Source of the DNA: Candidatus Faecalibacterium intestinigallinarum
GTDB lineage: Bacteria; Bacillota; Clostridia; Oscillospirales; Ruminococcaceae
Direction of reading: 5' to 3'
Assembly (NCBI GenBank): GCA_019113345.1
Contig: DXHQ01000048.1
Location: forward strand, 1-53,560
DNA length: 53,560 nt
In this document: positions 44,323 through 53,431 of the stretch, in pieces
How positions within the stretch are numbered: the stretch's first letter is position 1
Layout: each line of letters begins with the position of its first letter
Program-made: the position numbers and the translations under genes
Notes under the pieces: generated by a model
Database searches by the model: none
Told to the model about the DNA's origin: nothing
What the model saw: only the letters and a program-made list of their open reading frames with translations

Positions 44323-45369
44323 TCACCCCTCGCTCCGCGCCATGATGTGGATCTCGTTGGGGCCGATCCGCATCCCGATCCGCTCGCCGGGGGTGCAGGC
44401 GCGGGTGGAGTGGATCAGCCATTCCCGCCCGTCGCAGTCGACGTGCATCTCGAAGTGGACCCCCTTGAAGATCACCTCGTTCACCTCGCCGGTCAGCTGG
44501 CCCTCCATCGGCGAGACCACCTCGATGTCCTCGGGGCGGACCACCACCTGGACGCTCTGCTCGGGCTTGAAGCCCCGGTCGACGCAGGGGAACTGCACCC
44601 CCGCAAAGGAGACCAGGAAGTCCCGGTGCATGACGCCGTCGATGATGTTGGAGTCGCCGATGAAGTCGGCCACAAAGGCATTTTTCGGCTCGTTGTAGAT
44701 TTCCTCGGGGGTGCCCACCTGCTGGATGACGCCGCCGTTCATGACGACGACGGTGTCCGACATGGTCAGCGCTTCCTCCTGGTCGTGGGTGACGTAGACG
44801 AAGGTGATGTTCATCTCGCGCTGCAGCCGCTTGAGCTCCAGCTGCATCTCCTTGCGCAGCTTGAGGTCCAGCGCGCCCAGCGGCTCGTCCAGCAGAAGGA
44901 TCTCCGGCTCGTTGACAAGGCTGCGGGCGATGGCCACCCGCTGCTGCTGTCCGCCCGACATCTGGGAGATGCTGCGCCGCTCAAAGCCCTTCAGGCCCAC
45001 CACTTCCAGCATATCCCGCACCTTGGTGCGGATGGTGTCCTCGTCGAGATGCTTGAGTCGCAGGCCGAAGGCCACGTTCTCAAAGACGTTCAGGTGCGGG
45101 AAAAGCGCGTACTTCTGAAAAACGGTGTTGACCGGCCGCTTATAGGGCGGCACCCCGGTGATATCCTTGCCGTGCAGGCTGACGGTGCCGGACGTCGGCT
45201 CAAGAAAACCGGCGATCAGCCGGAGGGTGGTGGTCTTGCCGCAGCCGGACGAGCCCAGCAGGGTCACAAATTCCTTGTCGTGGATATCGAGGTTCAGGCC
45301 GTTGAGGATGCGCTGGCCGTCAAAATCCACCACGATGTCCCGCAGGGACACAATTACCGAATTGTCCAT
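44323..45369 (-). CDS. potA: Polyamine ABC transporter ATPase PotA
   Basis: A 348-aa ATPase that drives spermidine/putrescine uptake with PotBC. Walker A is GSSGCGKTTT at residues 39-48, signature MSGGQQQRVAIARSL near 138, Walker B ILLLDEPLGALDLK near 160, and a C-terminal TOBE regulatory domain follows from about 270. It is first in the pot operon, behind a consensus promoter and a short leader with a CCGGCCG hairpin. Confidence 0.96.
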   Translation of the reverse strand: MDNSVIVSLRDIVVDFDGQRILNGLNLDIHDKEFVTLLGSSGCGKTTTLRLIAGFLEPTSGTVSLHGKDITGVPPYKRPVNTVFQKYALFPHLNVFENVAFGLRLKHLDEDTIRTKVRDMLEVVGLKGFERRSISQMSGGQQQRVAIARSLVNEPEILLLDEPLGALDLKLRKEMQLELKRLQREMNITFVYVTHDQEEALTMSDTVVVMNGGVIQQVGTPEEIYNEPKNAFVADFIGDSNIIDGVMHRDFLVSFAGVQFPCVDRGFKPEQSVQVVVRPEDIEVVSPMEGQLTGEVNEVIFKGVHFEMHVDCDGREWLIHSTRACTPGERIGMRIGPNEIHIMARSEG

Positions 45370-45440
45370 CTTTCAAATGAGTCCTCCCCTTATCATGTTG
45401 CCTTGGCCGGCGGCAGGGATGCGGCCGGTATACAAGGACT

Positions 45441-45469
45441 ATCTTAAACAATCCCGCGGGAAATGTCAA
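45441..45469 (-). promoter_or_regulatory. pot operon promoter
   Basis: On the minus strand TTGACA (45464-45469), a 17-base spacer and TAAGAT (45441-45446) lie about 70 bases before potA. Confidence 0.8.
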
Positions 45470-45491
45470 TTCAGAAAGAAAAATAAAGCAG

Positions 45492-45522
45492 AAAAACCGG
45501 CGCGCAAAGCGCGTCCGGTTTT
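45492..45522 (-). terminator. Terminator of the Gld-like operon
   Basis: AAAACCGG-GCGC arms pair around an AAA loop, with Ts following on the minus strand, nine bases past the stop of the DUF4340 gene and just upstream of the pot promoter. Confidence 0.85.
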
Positions 45523-45530
45523 GTCTGCGT

Positions 45531-46496
45531 TCAGATTTTCAGTTCTTCGGCGGGCAGAAAGGCGTTTGCCGCCGCGCCGTCCACTGTGTAGACCGAGCCG
45601 TCCCCTTCCACCATCAGGTAATAGCCGTCGGTCCCCTCCCCATAGGTCAGGACGTACTCGCCCGCCCCGTCCCAGGCGGTGACGGCGGCAAGGGGCGCGT
45701 CAAAGCCGCAGGCAGCGGGGTCCGCCCCGGCGGCCGGGGTGATCTGCCCGGTCACATAGCCGCCGAGGGCCGAGAGGATGGCCTCGACCTTTTCCTCGTC
45801 GAGCGGGGCGTCGGGCTGGTCCGTCAGCCGCCAGACGGTGGTGTAGGCGCTGTCCGCGCCGCTTTCGTCCGGCACCGAGACCGCCTGCAGGCAGACCTCC
45901 TCCCCGTCCGCAAGGGTGTAGCGGATGGTTTCCAGCCGGCTGGCCGTGATGCCCGCCGGGTTGAAGGGCTCGAAGAGCTCTTCCCTGCTCACTTCAAAGC
46001 AGCCCGCCCGGGCGGCGTCGGCGGTGTAGACCGCGTCCTCCCCCGCTTTCTGAAGGTAGATGTCCCCGGTGACGGGGTTTGAGTCCCCAAAGACAAAGGT
46101 CTCGGTCCGGCCCGCCGCCGTCACCGCGACGGTGACCAGGGGCGCGGCAAAGCCGTAGTCCTCCCCGGGCTGCGCTTCCAGCCGGCGTTTGGCCCGCAGG
46201 CCGACCAGTGCGGCGGCCATGGTGTCGCATGGAGTCTGGTCCAGATGATAGTCCGGGTCGTCCGCGAGGGTCCAGTTCTCCCCGTCGTAGGCAAGGCGGA
46301 CCGTCTGTCCCTGCCAGGTGTACTCGATGGCTTCCAGCTCCGCCTCCCCAAAGGCGGTGAGGGGGATGCTCCCCTCTTCGGCCTCCCGTTCGGCCTCCGC
46401 CGCCCGGCGGTTCGCGGCGGTCAGCAGGGCCAGCGCGGCTCCGGCCAGTGCGATGAGACCCAGCAGGACCAGCAGGGTGCGGCGCTCTGCGCGCAT
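45531..46496 (-). CDS. DUF4340 protein of Gld-like ABC system
   Basis: A 321-aa DUF4340 protein with one N-terminal membrane helix (residues about 9-27) and an extracytoplasmic beta-rich part that contains the repeated pattern WTLADDPDYHLDQ / VWRLTDQPDAPLDEEKVEA typical of the family. Such proteins are regularly encoded with GldA/GldF/GldG-like genes. Function unknown. The ATG at 46496 is preferred over a GTG nine bases upstream because the AAGGGGGG site is too close to the GTG. It is last in its operon. Confidence 0.85.
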   Translation of the reverse strand: MRAERRTLLVLLGLIALAGAALALLTAANRRAAEAEREAEEGSIPLTAFGEAELEAIEYTWQGQTVRLAYDGENWTLADDPDYHLDQTPCDTMAAALVGLRAKRRLEAQPGEDYGFAAPLVTVAVTAAGRTETFVFGDSNPVTGDIYLQKAGEDAVYTADAARAGCFEVSREELFEPFNPAGITASRLETIRYTLADGEEVCLQAVSVPDESGADSAYTTVWRLTDQPDAPLDEEKVEAILSALGGYVTGQITPAAGADPAACGFDAPLAAVTAWDGAGEYVLTYGEGTDGYYLMVEGDGSVYTVDGAAANAFLPAEELKI

Positions 46497-46510
46497 GGCG
46501 TCCACCCCCC

Positions 46511-47932
46511 TTATCTTCTGCGGCGGCGGATGGTCACCACCGCCCCCGCGGCCAGCAGCCCCACCGGGATGACGGCCAGAAAGGTCAGCCCCACCGCGGC
46601 CGCCGTCCGGGCCGGCAGGACCAGCTGGTCGGCCTCGAGGGCCTTTGATTCGATCAGCAGCCCGCCGGACTGGCCGGTCAGGGCCGCCGCGCAGCCCACC
46701 AGAAAGTCGCAGTTGCCGGGGATGCTCTGGTAGAGCAGGTCGTCGTCCATGTTGGAGCAGCCCACCCAGACGACGGCGGCCCCCGTCCGGTCCGCCTCGG
46801 CCCAGACGGCCAGGTCAAAGGGCCCGTCGAGGTCCCCCTCCTCCCGGTCGACGGTGGTCATCTCGTACCCCGCCGTTTTGCTGTGGGCCGCGTCCGAGGT
46901 GGTCAGCAACGGCACAGCGGTCACGCCGTCCGCCGGGGCGGCCGCAAGGCCCTGCGCCATCTGCAAAAGGACCGGCGCGGCGGGGTCCAGGCTCTCCACC
47001 ACCTCCTGCGCACCGGCGGCAAGGGCGGGCAGCAGATAATAACTGTAGCCGTAGAGGCAGCGGTCCGCGTCCCCTTCCACCACCAGCCCTTCCACCCGGG
47101 TCAGGCCAAAGCCGGCCATCACGGCGTCCAGGTTGGGGGTGCTGTAATAGGCGTCGGTCAAAAGCAGCACCCGGCCCCCGGCGTCGAGATAGTCCTGCAG
47201 CAGGGCGGTCTCGTCCACCGGGCCCTCCGCCCCCGCAAAATCGCTGGCCGGGCAGTTGATAATCAGCAGCGCGCAGTCCTCCGGGACGGGGCCCGAGAGA
47301 AGGCTGAGGCTTTCCACCTCGATGTTCTGCGCCTCGAGGGCGTCGGTCAGGGTGGCCGAGAGGGCCTTTTCGCCGTGGTTGGAGGTGGCGTAAGCCCGGC
47401 TGGGCTCCCCGCTGGTCAGCCGGTAGAGGGCCTCGGTGATCTGCCCCTCGCCGTCAAAGCGGATGCTGTAGCTGGAAGCGTCGGTATAGGCATAGACGTA
47501 AAAGTCCGCCGCGTCGAGAACGGCGCTGCGCTCCCCCGCGTCGACGATCAGGCTGCCGGCCGAAGCCGTCTCGGCCCCGTATTTCGCCGCAAAGGTGGGG
47601 TGGAGGGCGGGGTCGACCTGCTCCCACCGGATCCGCCCGCCGGCAGCCGCGTACTGGTCCAGCAGGCCGGTGATGATGGCGTCCTCGCTGCCCGTCTCGC
47701 AGAGGTAGTAGATGGTCACATCCTGGCCGAGCTCCCCGGCCAGCTGCCGGGAGGTCTCGCCTAGGGTGTAGAGCCCGCCCTCCGACAGATCGAATTCGGT
47801 ATAGCGGGCAGGGATGGCCCGCACCGCCAGATTGACCAGGACGGCCAGCACCACGGCCGCGGCCAGGATGGCGGTGGAATAAAGCCCGCTGCGGAAGATG
47901 CGCCCCGCGCCGGGGCGGTTGTTCTTTTTCAT
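46511..47932 (-). CDS. GldG-like ABC transporter auxiliary protein
   Basis: A 473-aa membrane-anchored protein of the GldG/ABC_transp_aux family. It has an N-terminal helix (about 17-40) and a large outside domain with the family start RYTEFDLSEGGLYTLGETSR. The segment RVLLLTDAYYSTPNLDAVMAGFGL lies near 250, and a second helix near the C-terminus (about 447-467) is followed by a short basic tail RRRRR. GGGAGG precedes the ATG. In Bacteroidetes GldG acts in gliding; in Firmicutes the role of these systems is not established. Confidence 0.88.
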   Translation of the reverse strand: MKKNNRPGAGRIFRSGLYSTAILAAAVVLAVLVNLAVRAIPARYTEFDLSEGGLYTLGETSRQLAGELGQDVTIYYLCETGSEDAIITGLLDQYAAAGGRIRWEQVDPALHPTFAAKYGAETASAGSLIVDAGERSAVLDAADFYVYAYTDASSYSIRFDGEGQITEALYRLTSGEPSRAYATSNHGEKALSATLTDALEAQNIEVESLSLLSGPVPEDCALLIINCPASDFAGAEGPVDETALLQDYLDAGGRVLLLTDAYYSTPNLDAVMAGFGLTRVEGLVVEGDADRCLYGYSYYLLPALAAGAQEVVESLDPAAPVLLQMAQGLAAAPADGVTAVPLLTTSDAAHSKTAGYEMTTVDREEGDLDGPFDLAVWAEADRTGAAVVWVGCSNMDDDLLYQSIPGNCDFLVGCAAALTGQSGGLLIESKALEADQLVLPARTAAAVGLTFLAVIPVGLLAAGAVVTIRRRRR

Positions 47933-47944
47933 GCCCGCCTCCCG

Positions 47945-48817
47945 TCAGACCCAGCGGCGCTTTTCGATGTGCTGCGCCGTAAAAAAGAGGAACAGCCCCG
48001 CCGCGCTGAGGTAGTAGACCACCGCCGAGAGGGAGAAGCTGCCATTGACGAACCGCTCAAAGGGAGCAAAGAGGCACAGCGCCTCCAGCACCCCGCCCAG
48101 TGCTTCGACCAGCCAGACGGGGTGGAACAGAAAGAGGGCCGACAGCCCCGCCGCCAGCGCCGCAAACAGAAAGCAGCCCAGCGTCAGGCTGCGGCTGCGC
48201 AGCCCGGCCCCGACGGCGGCCCCCGCCGCCAGCAGGGCAAAGACCGCCAGCGCTGCCGCGCTGCCCGCGCTGAACAGGCTGCGCAGGCTGGGCATCAAAA
48301 AGGCCAGCAGCAGCGCCGCAAAGCTCAGCAGCGCGGCGGCGGCCGGACTCTCGGTCAGGCCCGAGACCCACTCGCAGAGGGCGATGGCCGCGCAGCCCAG
48401 CAGATAATAGCCCAGCAGGCTGGCAAAATTGGACGCCAGGGCGGCGCCGGTGCAGCCGAGGGCGCGCAGAGCCAGAATCATCCCCGCGTCGGCCAGGCAG
48501 GGCAGGGCGAAGGCCGCGCACATGGCAAGGTACTTGCCCAGCACGATCCCCCAGACCGACACCGGACTGGTCAGCAGCAGCTGGTCGGTCCGGGCCTGCC
48601 GCTCCCCCGCCAGGCTGCGCATGGCCAGCACCGGCAGATAGACCAACAGGACAAAGGAGGTCTGGTAGAGGGTATAGTAGCCGAAATCGGACAGCCCCAG
48701 GCCGAGGTTGTTGGCCGTGAAGTACAGGCCCGACGCCGCCGTCAGAAAGGCGGCCAGCAGCCAGCCCAGCATCCCGGAAAAGGCGCTGCGCAGTTCCCGC
48801 ACAAAGATCGCCGTCAT
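47945..48817 (-). CDS. ABC-2 type permease (GldF-like)
   Basis: A 290-aa permease with six to seven helices that starts MTAIFVRELRSAFSGMLGWL, as is usual for GldF/ABC-2 permeases. A conserved segment SLAGERQARTDQLLLTSPVS lies near residue 68. AAAGGAGG precedes the ATG, which overlaps the stop of the ATPase gene (ATGA). The downstream GldG-like gene starts 12 bases later. Confidence 0.9.
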   Translation of the reverse strand: MTAIFVRELRSAFSGMLGWLLAAFLTAASGLYFTANNLGLGLSDFGYYTLYQTSFVLLVYLPVLAMRSLAGERQARTDQLLLTSPVSVWGIVLGKYLAMCAAFALPCLADAGMILALRALGCTGAALASNFASLLGYYLLGCAAIALCEWVSGLTESPAAAALLSFAALLLAFLMPSLRSLFSAGSAAALAVFALLAAGAAVGAGLRSRSLTLGCFLFAALAAGLSALFLFHPVWLVEALGGVLEALCLFAPFERFVNGSFSLSAVVYYLSAAGLFLFFTAQHIEKRRWV

Positions 48818-49548
48818 TCCGCCGCCTCCTTTCCCGCCCCGGCGCCGCCGGTCCGTTCCAGATACAGCTCTTCCAGGCTGCGGCCGCCCGCCGTCAGCTC
48901 GGAGAGCGGGCCGCAGGCCGCCAGCTTCCCGCAGGACAGGATCAGCAGGTGGCTGCAGACAGCCTCCACCTCGCTGAGGATGTGGCTGGACAGGAGGACG
49001 GTGTGGCTCCCGCCCAGCTCCCGCACCAGCCGCCGGACCTCGATCACCTGCGCGGGGTCAAGTCCGGCGGTGGGTTCGTCCAGGATGATGAGCTGCGGGC
49101 TGCCCAGCAGGGCCTGCGCGATGCCCACCCGCTGGCGGTATCCCTTGGAGAGGCCGCGGATCAGCCGGGGCATCACCTCCGCCACGCCGGCGCGGCGGGC
49201 CGCCGCCAGTGCCTGCGCCGGACGCTCGGCCCGCCTGACCCCTTTCAGGGCGGCGGCAAAGCGGAGATACTCCTCCACCGTCATCTCCGGGTAGAGGGGC
49301 GGGGTCTCGGGCAGGTAGCCGACGCAGGCCCGGGCCGCCCCGGCCTCCTCGGGCAGCGGGTGGCCGCAGACTGTCACCGTCCCGTCGGTGGGCGCAAGGT
49401 AGCCGGCGAGGATGTTCATGACAGTGCTCTTGCCCGCGCCGTTCGGCCCGAGCAGGCCGTAGATCTGCCCGTCCCCGACGGTGAAGGACAGGTCCTCGAC
49501 CGCCGTGCGGGCGCCGTAGCGCCGGGTCAGATGGGATACTTCGATCAA
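48814..49548 (-). CDS. ABC transporter ATPase (GldA-like)
   Basis: A 244-aa ATPase for the Gld-like system. Walker A is GPNGAGKST near residue 36, the signature LSKGYRQRVGIAQAL near 133 and Walker B LIILDEPTAGLDP near 153. The start chosen is TTG at 49548, giving MIEVSHLTRRYG: an AAAGGAG site lies ten bases before it, inside the longer frame, and a TATCAT -10 lies so close to the upstream ATG at 49569 that this ATG would be almost leaderless. It is first in the operon. Confidence 0.9.
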   Translation of the reverse strand: MIEVSHLTRRYGARTAVEDLSFTVGDGQIYGLLGPNGAGKSTVMNILAGYLAPTDGTVTVCGHPLPEEAGAARACVGYLPETPPLYPEMTVEEYLRFAAALKGVRRAERPAQALAAARRAGVAEVMPRLIRGLSKGYRQRVGIAQALLGSPQLIILDEPTAGLDPAQVIEVRRLVRELGGSHTVLLSSHILSEVEAVCSHLLILSCGKLAACGPLSELTAGGRSLEELYLERTGGAGAGKEAAE

Positions 49549-49676
49549 AAGGCTGACACTCCTTTCCATAGGGCCATGATACCCCAGTGTAGGGCGCAAA
49601 TGTGTTCAAAATGAGGCAGAAGGGTAAAACTTCAGAAACCTTTCGTTTTCCCGCGCAAAAACGCCGCCTCAAAACA

Positions 49677-49705
49677 CAAAAAGCCGCCCTCCGAAGCGGA
49701 GAGCG
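49677..49705 (-). terminator. rpmE terminator
   Basis: A GCCGC-CTCCG/CGGAG-GCGGC hairpin with one G-U pair on the minus strand is followed by five Ts, shortly past rpmE. Confidence 0.85.
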
Positions 49706-49728
49706 GCGTTGATGCGCATGGTTTGCAA

Positions 49729-49929
49729 TTACTTGCGGCCAAAGCGGCGATTGAAGCGGTCCACACGGCCGCCGGTATCGACCAGCTTCTGCTTGCCGGT
49801 GTAGAACGGGTGGCACTTGGAGCAGATTTCCACGTGGATCTCGGGCTTGGTGGAGCGGGTCTGGATGACGTTGCCGCACGCGCAGGTGATGGTGCAGTCA
49901 ACGTAGTTGGGATGGATACCCTGTTTCAT
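49729..49929 (-). CDS. rpmE: 50S ribosomal protein L31, zinc form
   Basis: A 66-aa L31 of the zinc-binding type: the four cysteines are C16 and C18 (ITCACGN) and C36 and C39 (ICSKCHP). The rest ([28 protein letters not shown]) is canonical. GAGGTG precedes the ATG. It is a single gene with its own promoter and a 5' leader of about 110 bases. Confidence 0.97.
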   Translation of the reverse strand: MKQGIHPNYVDCTITCACGNVIQTRSTKPEIHVEICSKCHPFYTGKQKLVDTGGRVDRFNRRFGRK

Positions 49930-50045
49930 AGCTTTTCACCTCATTTCTGGTTCTGACGAATAGGGGCCATATTCAATGTATGCGCCCATCACAACCTTCA
50001 ATTTCGGCTACCCCGTCGAGCGGCCTTGGGAACGATTGCTGTAAT

Positions 50046-50073
50046 AGTATAGCACGAATTCAGAAAAATGCAA
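50046..50073 (-). promoter_or_regulatory. rpmE promoter
   Basis: On the minus strand TTGCAT (50068-50073), a 16-base spacer and TATACT (50046-50051) lie about 117 bases before rpmE. It is divergent from the GH36 promoter. Confidence 0.75.
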
Positions 50074-50098
50074 GAGGAAATTTGCGCCGCGCGCGCTC

Positions 50099-50127
50099 TT
50101 GTGCGGCAGGGACGGGTATGGTACAAT
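50099..50127 (+). promoter_or_regulatory. GH36 gene promoter
   Basis: TTGTGC (50099-50104), a 17-base spacer and TACAAT (50122-50127) lie 45 bases before the start. Confidence 0.7.
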
Positions 50128-50171
50128 CAGAGCAGATACGAACATCCCTCATCCACCAAAGGAGGAACCCC

Positions 50172-52199
50172 ATGTCGAACGAATCCCTCATCCGCTGCGA
50201 GGTGTACTGCCAGAAGGGCCGGCAGTACAGCGCAGCGTTTCCCCTGGGCGGCGGCTACAGCAGCGAGCAGATCCAGATCGGCGTCGCCGAGCGCGCGGAG
50301 GACGGCTGCCGCATCGGCTCCGTCCGGGTCTGGCTCCAGAACAACTACAACACCGAGAGCTGGAACCTCCGTCTGGAGACGCCGGTCAAGGTCTGGCTGC
50401 CCTTCCCCCGCCCCGAATCGATGACCGCTCTGTACCTTTTGAATGAATGGTGGACCCGCCCCGCCTTTGTCAGCCGCTTTGAGGACATCCCCGACCGCAC
50501 CCAGGTGCTGCTGATGCGCTACCCCGACCGATGCGGCTGTTTTGTGCCGATGGTGGGCCGGGCGTTCAAGGCCATCCTCGGCCCCGGCACGGCCGGCGCC
50601 CTCGCCCTCGCGATGCAGTCCGGCACTTCCGGCGCGCGGGAACTGGACGAGCCCCTCTACCTCTACGCCGAAGGCGCCACCCTGGCCGAAGCGGTCCGCA
50701 AGGCCTTCCGCTGGCTGGCCGGCGAGAAAAACCTCCGCCTGCGCGCCGAGCGCCGCATTCCCGAGATGCTGCGGTATCTGGGCTGGTGCAGCTGGGACGC
50801 CTTCTACCGGGAGGTCAGCGAGGCGGGCATCCGTCAGAAGGCCGAAGAGCTGCGCGCCAAAGAAGTGCCCGTCCGCTGGATGATGATCGACGACGGATGG
50901 TTCAAGGCCGAGGAAAACGTCCTGCTTTCCATGACGCCCGACCCGGCCAAATTCCCGCAGGGGTTCGGCGGCATGGTGCGGGACCTGCGGGAGGAGTTCG
51001 GCGTCCGCTGGGTGGGCGTCTGGCACACCCTGGCCGGCTTCTGGGGCGGCCTCCAGCCCGGCAGCGCCCCGGCCGAGGCGGAAAAAGCCTACCTCTGCCG
51101 GTCGGCTTCCGGCAAAATTCTGCCCAGCCCCGTGCACGGAGCCGGTTTTTACCGGGACTGGTACGACCTGCTGCGCCGGCAGGGCATCCGCTTTGTCAAG
51201 GTAGACGGGCAGAGCTCGACCGCCTGCCATTTTGAAAACACCATTCCCCTGGCCGAGGCGGCCGCCGGGCTGGGCCGCGCCCTGGAAGAGGGCAGCGCCG
51301 CCATGGACGGCGACGTCATCAACTGCATGGGAATGGCCATGGAGACCATCCTGGCCCGGCCGGTGTCGGGCGTGTCGCGCAACAGCGACGACTTCTTCCC
51401 CATGCGGGAGGGCTCCTTCACCGAGCACCTGCTCCAGAACGCCTACAACGCCCTCTATCACAATGAACTGTACCACTGCGACTGGGATATGTTCTGGACC
51501 GTCCATCCCGACGCGCCCAAGCACGCGCTGCTGCGGGCTGTCAGCGGCGGGCCGGTCTATGTCAGCGACCCGCCCGGCAGGACCGACCCGGCCATCCTCA
51601 AGCCGCTGGCCTGGCTGGACGGCCGCCTGCTGATGCTCTCCCGGTCGGCCAAGCCCACCGACGACTGCCTCTTTGCCGACCCGCGGCAGGGCGGCGTCCT
51701 CAAGCTGCACAACGCGGGCAGCGGCGGCGCCGGCACGGCCGGGGTCATCGCGGCCTACAACCTCACCGGGACGGCGCAGTCCTTCTCCTTCACGGCCGGC
51801 GACGTCCCCGAGCTGAACCCGGCCGGAAGCTGCTGGGTCTGGGACTTCTTCGCCCGGACGGCTCGCCGCCTCGAGGGCGGCGGCCGGTGGACCGGTTCCC
51901 TCCCGGCCGGCGGGTACGGCCTCTATCTCCTGCTGCCTGAAGGCAGGCGCTGCACCTTCCTCGGCCGGACCGACAAATACGCCGGCTTCCTCGCCCTCGA
52001 AACCGTCCAGGAGACCAAAAACACGACCATCGCCGTCCTGCACGAAACCGGGCCGGTGGGCTGGCTGGCCGCTCAGCCGCCCCGCCGTGTGGCCGCCGGC
52101 GGCCTCGACCTGACCGGCCGGCTTGAGACCGCAGGCCCCCTCTGCACCCTCTCCCTGCCCGAAGCGCCGGACAGAATGGTGCTGGAGATCGACTGGTAA
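50172..52199 (+). CDS. Raffinose-synthase/Sip1-like GH36 glycosidase
   Basis: A 675-aa glycoside hydrolase family 36 protein of the raffinose synthase/seed imbibition (Sip1) branch, most likely an intracellular alpha-galactosidase since no signal peptide is present. The segment LGWCSWDAFYREV is near residue 202 and MMIDDGWF near 237. The probable nucleophile Asp is in RFVKVDGQS near 344 and the acid/base Asp in SRNSDDFFP near 404. AAAGGAGGAA precedes the ATG at 50172. It stands with its own promoter; no sugar transporter is adjacent. Galactosyl transfer rather than hydrolysis is possible. Confidence 0.88.
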   Translation: MSNESLIRCEVYCQKGRQYSAAFPLGGGYSSEQIQIGVAERAEDGCRIGSVRVWLQNNYNTESWNLRLETPVKVWLPFPRPESMTALYLLNEWWTRPAFVSRFEDIPDRTQVLLMRYPDRCGCFVPMVGRAFKAILGPGTAGALALAMQSGTSGARELDEPLYLYAEGATLAEAVRKAFRWLAGEKNLRLRAERRIPEMLRYLGWCSWDAFYREVSEAGIRQKAEELRAKEVPVRWMMIDDGWFKAEENVLLSMTPDPAKFPQGFGGMVRDLREEFGVRWVGVWHTLAGFWGGLQPGSAPAEAEKAYLCRSASGKILPSPVHGAGFYRDWYDLLRRQGIRFVKVDGQSSTACHFENTIPLAEAAAGLGRALEEGSAAMDGDVINCMGMAMETILARPVSGVSRNSDDFFPMREGSFTEHLLQNAYNALYHNELYHCDWDMFWTVHPDAPKHALLRAVSGGPVYVSDPPGRTDPAILKPLAWLDGRLLMLSRSAKPTDDCLFADPRQGGVLKLHNAGSGGAGTAGVIAAYNLTGTAQSFSFTAGDVPELNPAGSCWVWDFFARTARRLEGGGRWTGSLPAGGYGLYLLLPEGRRCTFLGRTDKYAGFLALETVQETKNTTIAVLHETGPVGWLAAQPPRRVAAGGLDLTGRLETAGPLCTLSLPEAPDRMVLEIDW

Positions 52200-52240
52200 A
52201 CAACGGCTGTCTGCAAGGCCGTCTGTGAGGAGGAATCAAC

Positions 52241-53395
52241 ATGAAACGGCACGTTTCCCATCTGCTGCTCTGTCTGGCGCTGCTGCTGGCAGGCTGTTCG
52301 CTGCTGGCCGTGGGAGCGGCGGCCGCCACCCCCGTGGGCGAATTCGACTCCGCCCGCTATGGCAGCGACTACCCCGACCTGCTGCGGGCCTACGGCCCGG
52401 GCATCCTGCAGGATGAGCTGTACCTGCACTACCTGCGCTACGGCGCAGCCGAAGGGCGCACCGCCTACTCGCTGCGCACCGGCCAGCCCTTTGTGCTGGA
52501 AGAAAACGCCCAGCAGTCCTACCAGAACCAGCTGGCCCTCACCGGGGCCGAAGCCCGGCTGAACAACGCAGCCCTCACCCCCGACCGCAGCTGGCCCGAG
52601 CCGCTGCTGGCTGTGGCGGACGAGGTGCTGGCCCAGGTCGGCGGCGCTACCCCCTGCGAGAAGCTGCGCGGGTGCTATGACTGGCTGATCCAAAACTGCT
52701 CCTACGGCTCCGCGACCACCGGTCTGAGCGGAGGGGGCCGGATTGCGGACGACGCCTACGGGATTCTGGTGGACCGGGTCGGCGTCTGCGACAACTACTC
52801 GGCGGCCTTTGCGGTCTTGGCCCGGATGATCGGCTTTGACGCACGGCTGCAGAACGGCATGACCCACATGGCCAGCGGCGGCTACACCGGCCACGCCTGG
52901 TGCATGATCAACATCCACGGGGTGGACTATGTCTTCGACCCCCAGGTGGAGGACAACATCGCCGCGGGCGGCCCCATCCGCTACCTGCGCTTCTGCAAGA
53001 CCTATGAAGAAGTGCCAGACAAATACAGCCGCTTCTACGACGATGTGGTGCAGGACAGCGTCATGGCCGGCGGCGATGCCGGGCCGACCTACGCCTTCGG
53101 GAAGGGCGGCGACTATTTTGCGCAGGTGAACCAGGCCCGCGCAGAACAGGGCCTGGCCCCGCTGGTCTGGGATGTCGACCTCGCCCGCGCCGCCCTGCGC
53201 ATCGCCCGGGGCGAGGACAGCGACCTGGTGGAATCCGAGCTGGAAAGCCAGACCGGCAAGAGCTGGTCGTCCTGCTTCACCAGTTACGGGTTCTTCCCCT
53301 CCCCCAGTTCGTGGAAGAACGTGTCGGATTCTTATAAGAGCATCGGCGTCTGCATCTACGGGGTCAGCATGTGCGCCATTTACAGCAAAACCTGA
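52241..53395 (+). CDS. Lipoprotein with transglutaminase-like and CAP-like domains
   Basis: A 384-aa surface lipoprotein. The signal peptide ends in a clear lipobox LLAGCS (Cys19). A short repeat domain follows, FDSARYGSDYPDLLRAYG ... HYLRYGAAEGR, of the kind found in clostridial cell-surface proteins. The transglutaminase-like domain has Cys near residue 182 (GVCDNYSAAF), His near 217 (GHAWCMI) and Asp near 232 (VFDPQ). The C-terminal 95 residues look like a shortened CAP domain, FAQVNQARAEQGLAPLVWD to GVCIYGVSMCAIY. GGAGGAA precedes the ATG. A protease or peptidoglycan-linked role is likely. The IS element lies just downstream. Confidence 0.85.
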   Translation: MKRHVSHLLLCLALLLAGCSLLAVGAAAATPVGEFDSARYGSDYPDLLRAYGPGILQDELYLHYLRYGAAEGRTAYSLRTGQPFVLEENAQQSYQNQLALTGAEARLNNAALTPDRSWPEPLLAVADEVLAQVGGATPCEKLRGCYDWLIQNCSYGSATTGLSGGGRIADDAYGILVDRVGVCDNYSAAFAVLARMIGFDARLQNGMTHMASGGYTGHAWCMINIHGVDYVFDPQVEDNIAAGGPIRYLRFCKTYEEVPDKYSRFYDDVVQDSVMAGGDAGPTYAFGKGGDYFAQVNQARAEQGLAPLVWDVDLARAALRIARGEDSDLVESELESQTGKSWSSCFTSYGFFPSPSSWKNVSDSYKSIGVCIYGVSMCAIYSKT

Positions 53396-53431
53396 GAAAC
53401 AGGGATAGAAAAACCGCCCGGCTTTCCGGAA

